Part shown: piece by piece, positions 59,980-64,000 of the stretch
How the letters are laid out: the number at the start of each line of letters is the position of its first letter
How positions within the stretch are numbered: the stretch's first letter is position 1
Translations under genes and position numbers: made by a program
DNA from: SZUA-36 sp963801195
GTDB taxonomy: Bacteria; Pseudomonadota; Gammaproteobacteria; Xanthomonadales; SZUA-36
DNA length: 64,000 bases
NCBI GenBank assembly: GCA_963801195.1
Contig: CAWDDX010000005.1
Span: 248,001-312,000, forward strand
Direction of reading: 5' to 3'
Notes under the pieces: generated by a model
The model's input: the letters and a program-made list of their open reading frames with translations, nothing else
Told to the model about the DNA's origin: nothing
Database searches by the model: none

Positions 59980-61983
59980 TCAGTCGGTTGAACGGCGTTT
60001 GCGTTTGGATCCAATGGTCCCCGCAACGGCGTCCGGGAGATCGACGGCCTTCGACAGCATCGGAAAGCTTCGTGTGGCATGCGGAATAGCCAGCGCTTCA
60101 ATGAAATATTGCTGGAAACTTTTTTCTGTTGCCGTTTCCATTTTCTCCACATCACGCACACGATTTTCGATATCCCGGCGTGATGCCTTGTCCAATAAAG
60201 CAATCCGGGCGCCTGTTCCGGCAGCATTATTGGCTGAAGAAACCCGTTCCAGGGGGCAATCGGGGAGCATGCCCAACACCATCGCGTACTTGACGTCGAT
60301 GTGGCTGCCGAAGGCGCCGGCCAGCCGGATCCGGTCCACCCTGTCCACATCCATGCGCTTCATCAATAACTGCGCACCGGCGTAAAGCGCCGCCTTGGCG
60401 AGCTGGATGGCGCGTACGTCGGACTGGCTGATGCGGATATCGGGTTCACCCTTGTGCAACAGGTAGGAACAGGTGCGGCCAACGGCCTCGATCCTGCTGT
60501 TGCGCCCGGCCAGCGTGCCGTCGATGACACCGTCGGGGCGTATGATGCCGGCCAGGTACATCGTGGCCACGGCCTCGATCATGCCGGAACCGCAGATACC
60601 GGTAATACCTGCACCACCGGTCTCGCGATCGAAACCCGGTTCATCGGACCAGCAGTTGCCGCCAACCAGCTTAAACCTTGGTTCCAGGGTTTCCGCATCG
60701 ATCCGTACGCGTTCAATGGCGCCGGGTGCTGCACGCTGGCCGGCGCTGATTTGGGCGCCTTCAAAGGCCGGCCCCGTCGGACTGGATGCGGCCAGTACGC
60801 GTTTGCGGTTGCCGAGGATAATCTCGGCATTTGTGCCAATGTCAATTACCAGGCTGGTTTCGTCCGACTCCCACGGTTTTTCGGCCAGCAACACGGCGGA
60901 TGTATCGGCGCCGACGTGTCCCGCGATACAGGGCAGGACATAGGCGCGGCTACCGGCGGGCATGCGCAGGTCCAGCGCACCCGCCGCCAGCTCGATTGCA
61001 CGGCCGGTTGCCAGGGCAAATGGTGACACCCCGAGCGGGGCCGGATCGAGCCCCAACAACAAATGGTGCATGACCGGGTTGCCGACGAATGTCAATTCCA
61101 GCAGGTGGTCAATATCTACCTTGGCCTGCTCGGTCACGGACACCAGCAGATCGTTGATGGCTTGCCTGACAACCGTGGTCAACTGTGCCGCGCCGCCGGG
61201 ATTTTGCATCGCGTAGGACACCCGGCTCATCAGGTCCTCGCCATAGCGTATCTGCGGATTCATCGCGCCGGCGCTGGCCAGCACTTCACCGTTCAGAAGA
61301 TCGCACAGGTGAACGGCGATGGTTGTGGAACCCACGTCCACTGCCGCACCATAGATTTTATCCCTGAACCCGGCCCAGATCGCCACGATTCGGCCAGCGT
61401 CCCGAACGGCCACCGTGACCTGCCAGTTACCATCCCTCAATGCGGCCTGCAGCGACTGCAGCACCTCGAGGTCAAGCACCAGCCCTGACAGGCCCCAGTC
61501 CCGTTTCAGCGCCTGTTCCAAACGCTGTTCATCACCATCGGGGTGTTGCAGGTCAGGCTCGGACACCTCGGTGAAATACAGGCGGATGACGGGATTGAGT
61601 TCAATCGGATGGGCCTCGTATTCTTTACGTACGACCTGCTGGTGTAACTGGCTGGCGGCCGGCACGTCGATCCTGACATCGGCGAGAATCCTGGCCTGGC
61701 AGCTGAGGCGGTTGCCATGCCCGAGTTGACCGTTGTTCAGGCAGAGCATTTCATTCTCGGTCAGCTCACTCAGGTGGGCCGGGCTGGATACCATGGCTTC
61801 CTTGGGAAATACGCCTTCTACCGGTTCTACCTGGCAGCGCGCGCAGCGGGCCCTGCCACCACAGATGGAGTCGATGTCCACACCCAGTTCCCGCGCAGCC
61901 TGCAGCACCGGTGTACCGACCGGGAATCGTCCCCGCTTGCCGGACGGGCTGAAAAGGATCTGTGCTTTTTTGACGTTGGGCAT
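59980..61983 (-). CDS. Corrinoid activation protein, RamA/ASKHA type with ferredoxin domain (DUF4445)
   Basis: 667 residues. The N-terminal [2Fe-2S] domain (about 5-90) has CGGRARCARC and a later LSCQA cysteine. The ASKHA ATPase part (about 215-640) has AAVDVGSTTIAVHLCDL, NPQIRYGEDLMSRV, LVIDIGTNAEIILGN, TGPAFEGAQISAGQRAAPGAI, GICGSGMIEAVATMYLAGII and LAGAFGSHIDV. Such proteins reduce inactive Co(II) corrinoid to Co(I) at the cost of ATP, repairing methyltransferase systems. It is downstream of the pterin methyltransferase, DUF1638 and B12-protein genes on the same strand. Confidence 0.92.
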   Translation of the reverse strand: MPNVKKAQILFSPSGKRGRFPVGTPVLQAARELGVDIDSICGGRARCARCQVEPVEGVFPKEAMVSSPAHLSELTENEMLCLNNGQLGHGNRLSCQARILADVRIDVPAASQLHQQVVRKEYEAHPIELNPVIRLYFTEVSEPDLQHPDGDEQRLEQALKRDWGLSGLVLDLEVLQSLQAALRDGNWQVTVAVRDAGRIVAIWAGFRDKIYGAAVDVGSTTIAVHLCDLLNGEVLASAGAMNPQIRYGEDLMSRVSYAMQNPGGAAQLTTVVRQAINDLLVSVTEQAKVDIDHLLELTFVGNPVMHHLLLGLDPAPLGVSPFALATGRAIELAAGALDLRMPAGSRAYVLPCIAGHVGADTSAVLLAEKPWESDETSLVIDIGTNAEIILGNRKRVLAASSPTGPAFEGAQISAGQRAAPGAIERVRIDAETLEPRFKLVGGNCWSDEPGFDRETGGAGITGICGSGMIEAVATMYLAGIIRPDGVIDGTLAGRNSRIEAVGRTCSYLLHKGEPDIRISQSDVRAIQLAKAALYAGAQLLMKRMDVDRVDRIRLAGAFGSHIDVKYAMVLGMLPDCPLERVSSANNAAGTGARIALLDKASRRDIENRVRDVEKMETATEKSFQQYFIEALAIPHATRSFPMLSKAVDLPDAVAGTIGSKRKRRSTD

Positions 61984-62022
61984 GGGCTTGGCTTTTATTT
62001 TATTTTGTTTTGATCCTCGCCC

Positions 62023-62919
62023 TCAGGCGCGCCCGGACCTGCGCCGCCGCCGTCCGCCACCTTCACCCGCGGATGGCCGTTCACGGTAAGCGGAGATCCA
62101 GTTTGCGCATTGCGGGTCGTGGTTGAGCATGACATCGGCCCCGCGAATGGCCTGCATCAATTCTGCCGCCATCGGGTTGGTGATCGCGGAGGTCAAACCG
62201 GCGCCCATGGCCATGCTGATGAAGGCGGCGTTGAGCCCGGCACGGTTGGGTAGGCCAAAACTTATATTGGACGCACCGCAGGTCGTGTTTACCTTCAGTT
62301 CGGTACGCAGACGATGGATCAGTTGCAGCACCTGGGCACCGGAATCCGCTACCGCGCCAATCGGCATGACGAGCGGGTCGACCACCACGTCACAAGCGGG
62401 GATACCGTGGTCCGAGGCCCGCTCGACGATTTTTCTTGCGACCTCGAAACGCACGTCGATATCCGCTGATATGCCGCTGTCATCGTTGCAGATTGCCACC
62501 ACTGCCGCACCGTGTTTTTTGACCAGCGGCAAGACGTGCTCGAGACGCTCTTCTTCGCCGGTGACTGAATTCAGCAGCGCCTTGCCCTGGTAGGCGGCAA
62601 GACCGGCCTCCAGCGCATTGACCATGGATGAATCGATCGACAACGGCACATCCGTCAATGATTGCACCAGGCGTACGGCCCTGGCCATCAGTGCCGGTTC
62701 ATCCGCCATCGGCACACCGGCGTTGACATCCAGCACGTGCGCACCCGCCGCGACCTGGGCGATGGCGTCCGCCTCCACGCGGCTGAAATCCCCGCTTTTC
62801 ATTTCCTCGGCCAGCAAACGCCGCCCGGTGGGATTGATACGTTCACCGATGATGGTAAAGGGCCTGCCAAAGCCGATGACGACTTCCCTGCTGGCGGAAC
62901 TGATGATGGTATCGGTCAT
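62023..62919 (-). CDS. Methyltetrahydrofolate:corrinoid methyltransferase-like protein (pterin-binding domain)
   Basis: 298 residues of the dihydropteroate-synthase fold. IIGERINPTGRR is the pterin-binding start, then AGAHVLDVNAGVPMADE, LSIDSSMVNALEAGL, LLNSVTGEEER, VVDPLVMPIGA and CGASNISFGLPNRAGLN, as in AcsE and MtgA. It moves methyl groups between corrinoid protein and tetrahydrofolate. The end is odd: after SAYRERP comes a Gly-rich linker and GGRRRRRSGRA, a basic tail not typical of the family. The RamA-like gene begins 39 bases after its end. Confidence 0.9.
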   Translation of the reverse strand: MTDTIISSASREVVIGFGRPFTIIGERINPTGRRLLAEEMKSGDFSRVEADAIAQVAAGAHVLDVNAGVPMADEPALMARAVRLVQSLTDVPLSIDSSMVNALEAGLAAYQGKALLNSVTGEEERLEHVLPLVKKHGAAVVAICNDDSGISADIDVRFEVARKIVERASDHGIPACDVVVDPLVMPIGAVADSGAQVLQLIHRLRTELKVNTTCGASNISFGLPNRAGLNAAFISMAMGAGLTSAITNPMAAELMQAIRGADVMLNHDPQCANWISAYRERPSAGEGGGRRRRRSGRA

Positions 62920-62952
62920 GGTGTTGTGAACCTGCCTCTTTTGTGGTCTGTG

Positions 62953-63546
62953 TCAATGTTCAAGCGCGGGTTTAAGCATACCTGACAATGGTGTTTCGCC
63001 GCAGTAGTGGTATGTGTAACTGAGCCCAAGGGTTTGCGCGTGCCGGCGGGCCATGGTCTGCAGTTCCTGCGTATCGCTTTGTGCGAGGTAAACGAGACGG
63101 CGGTAGTTGTTGAAATACACGGACTTCAACTGTGGCAGACGGTCTATACCCAGCCCCTTGATAACCAGCCGTTCAAAATGCCGGGTCAGGAAATCGGTCA
63201 GGTAAAAGCTGCCGGGTTCGGTCTCCGCCAGTGCCCGGAAAGCATCCTCTCCCGTGAAAAACTCGTAACAGTGGGCGCCGGGAATGCGATCGATACCGTA
63301 TTCATCCAGAAGCACATCGAGCGCGCCGCCGGTGCCGCAGTCCGCATAGGCGACGAAAATCTTTCTGTACTGCCTGATCTGCGAATCGATTTTGACCCTG
63401 ACGCTTGCCGGAATCCGCTCCGGGCGGTTGTGTAATCCGGGCGGCAGGCACTGAATGTCGATATGGTCCCAATGATTGAGCCGCCTGATGCGCACCAGTT
63501 CACGGGCTATTGCGCCACAGCCGATCACGAGAATTTTGTCCTGCAT
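62953..63546 (-). CDS. DUF1638 protein
   Basis: 197 residues. KILVIGCGAIARELVRI at the start looks like a Rossmann strand-turn. IDIQCLPPGLHNRPERIP, VAYADCGTGGALDVLL and GAHCYEFFTGEDAFRAL are the conserved DUF1638 segments, with Cys and His residues that could bind a metal. The family recurs in corrinoid methyltransferase clusters; its biochemical role is unknown to me. It sits between the B12-binding protein and the pterin methyltransferase on the same strand. Confidence 0.88.
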   Translation of the reverse strand: MQDKILVIGCGAIARELVRIRRLNHWDHIDIQCLPPGLHNRPERIPASVRVKIDSQIRQYRKIFVAYADCGTGGALDVLLDEYGIDRIPGAHCYEFFTGEDAFRALAETEPGSFYLTDFLTRHFERLVIKGLGIDRLPQLKSVYFNNYRRLVYLAQSDTQELQTMARRHAQTLGLSYTYHYCGETPLSGMLKPALEH

Positions 63547-63564
63547 GACGATCGATGCCCTGGC

Positions 63565-64000
63565 TCAGGTGGCCGTGACCATTTCCCTGGCCACTTGCGC
63601 GGCGACGGCGGCGTCGCGGCAGTAGGCATCCGCACCGATGCTGCGGCTGAAGTCCTCGTTCAACGGCGCGCCGCCGACCAGCACGATGGTGCCGTCCCTG
63701 ACACCGCGTTCTTTCATCCGCTCGATCACGACTTTCATGTAGGGCATGGTGGTTGTGAGAAGCGCCGACATGCCGAGTATGTTGGCGCCTTTTTCCAGCA
63801 TGGCGTCGATATAGGTATCCGCATCGATGTTGACGCCGAGGTCGGTGACCTCGAAGCCGGCGCCTTCAAGCATCATGCCGACGAGGTTTTTGCCGATGTC
63901 GTGTATATCACCCTTGACGGTGCCGACCACCACTTTGCCGATCGGCCTGGCCCCGCTGGCCGACAGGATAGGCTTGAGCAACGTCATGCCCGCTTTCATC
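63565..64000 (-). CDS. B12-binding corrinoid protein (MttC/MtbC-like), N-terminus outside the window
   Basis: The last 144 or so residues of a methyltransferase corrinoid protein. The tail of the helical cap domain (MKAGMTLLKPIL) is followed by the cobalamin-binding Rossmann domain with VKGDIHDIGKNLV (DxHxxG, whose His is the lower cobalt ligand), ILGMSALLTTTM (the Ser of the SxL motif) and LVGGAPL (GG motif). The frame runs off the right edge. It would carry the methyl group between a substrate methyltransferase, presumably an MttB-type enzyme beyond the edge, and the pterin enzyme at 62023. Confidence 0.92.
   Translation of the reverse strand, partial: MKAGMTLLKPILSASGARPIGKVVVGTVKGDIHDIGKNLVGMMLEGAGFEVTDLGVNIDADTYIDAMLEKGANILGMSALLTTTMPYMKVVIERMKERGVRDGTIVLVGGAPLNEDFSRSIGADAYCRDAAVAAQVAREMVTAT

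Overview
The window reads as a chromosomal segment of a respiring, heterotrophic gammaproteobacterium (inference). The evidence is the hisGDCBHAFI(E) order with bifunctional hisB and fused hisIE, a TrpR-like gene directly before hisG, an E. coli-type four-subunit fumarate reductase, many tightly overlapping genes, and moderately high GC. It is Gram-negative: there is an MtrB-type outer-membrane barrel and several lipoproteins. No rRNA, tRNA, CRISPR array, insertion sequence or prophage was recognised.

Region 1 (1-22.1 kb) is an anaerobic-respiration island. It opens with the end of a membrane-anchored cytochrome c and a cytochrome b, followed by a convergent two-component system whose kinase carries c-type heme motifs in its periplasmic sensor, and a HemY-type protoporphyrinogen oxidase. 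Next come a monoheme lipoprotein, a decaheme MtrA/DmsE cytochrome and an MtrB/PioB porin, which suggests electron transfer across the outer membrane. Then frdABCD is followed directly by a gene recognised as rquA (rhodoquinone biosynthesis). The frd-rquA stretch (about 10.25-13.12 kb) carries many single-base frame breaks, whereas its flanks are clean. Two DUF1538 membrane proteins with P-II-like and CBS partners follow. The island ends with an octaheme tetrathionate-reductase-type cytochrome, a large heptaheme cytochrome c/EF-hand/cytochrome b fusion, and two YeeE/YedE (TsuA-like) proteins, one fused to a rhodanese domain that lacks its cysteine. Three promoters carry TTGA-N6-TCA(A/T) palindromes of the CRP/FNR type.

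Region 2 (22.1-28.8 kb) is mixed: a MocA-like nucleotidyltransferase with XdhC, secreted and lipoproteins of unknown function, a LemA-DUF2207 pair and a GIY-YIG protein. Region 3 (28.8-36.5 kb) is a complete histidine operon led by a probable HisR repressor. Region 4 (36.6-43.9 kb) holds an M28 peptidase, a GT-C-like membrane protein, an unknown partner, and a TPR/GT41 (SPINDLY/OGT-like) transferase.

Region 5 (43.9-54.5 kb) looks like an envelope-stress cluster. A sigma-54 activator with no adjacent kinase sits among four promoters with exact GG-N10-GC spacing. These drive a small secreted protein, a BON-domain protein, a DUF883/holin-like operon and an entericidin-like lipoprotein. A kinase, a single-domain response regulator, a lipoprotein phospholipase D/cardiolipin synthase and DUF1328 and DUF2914 proteins are interspersed. 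The sigma-54 control of this group is the best candidate here for an undescribed regulatory system.

Region 6 (54.5-64 kb) has a leucine-rich-like secreted protein, a GST, an ADP-forming acyl-CoA synthetase, a small XRE regulator with a membrane partner, and the start of a corrinoid methyl-transfer cluster (RamA-like activator, pterin methyltransferase, DUF1638, B12-binding protein) that runs off the right edge.
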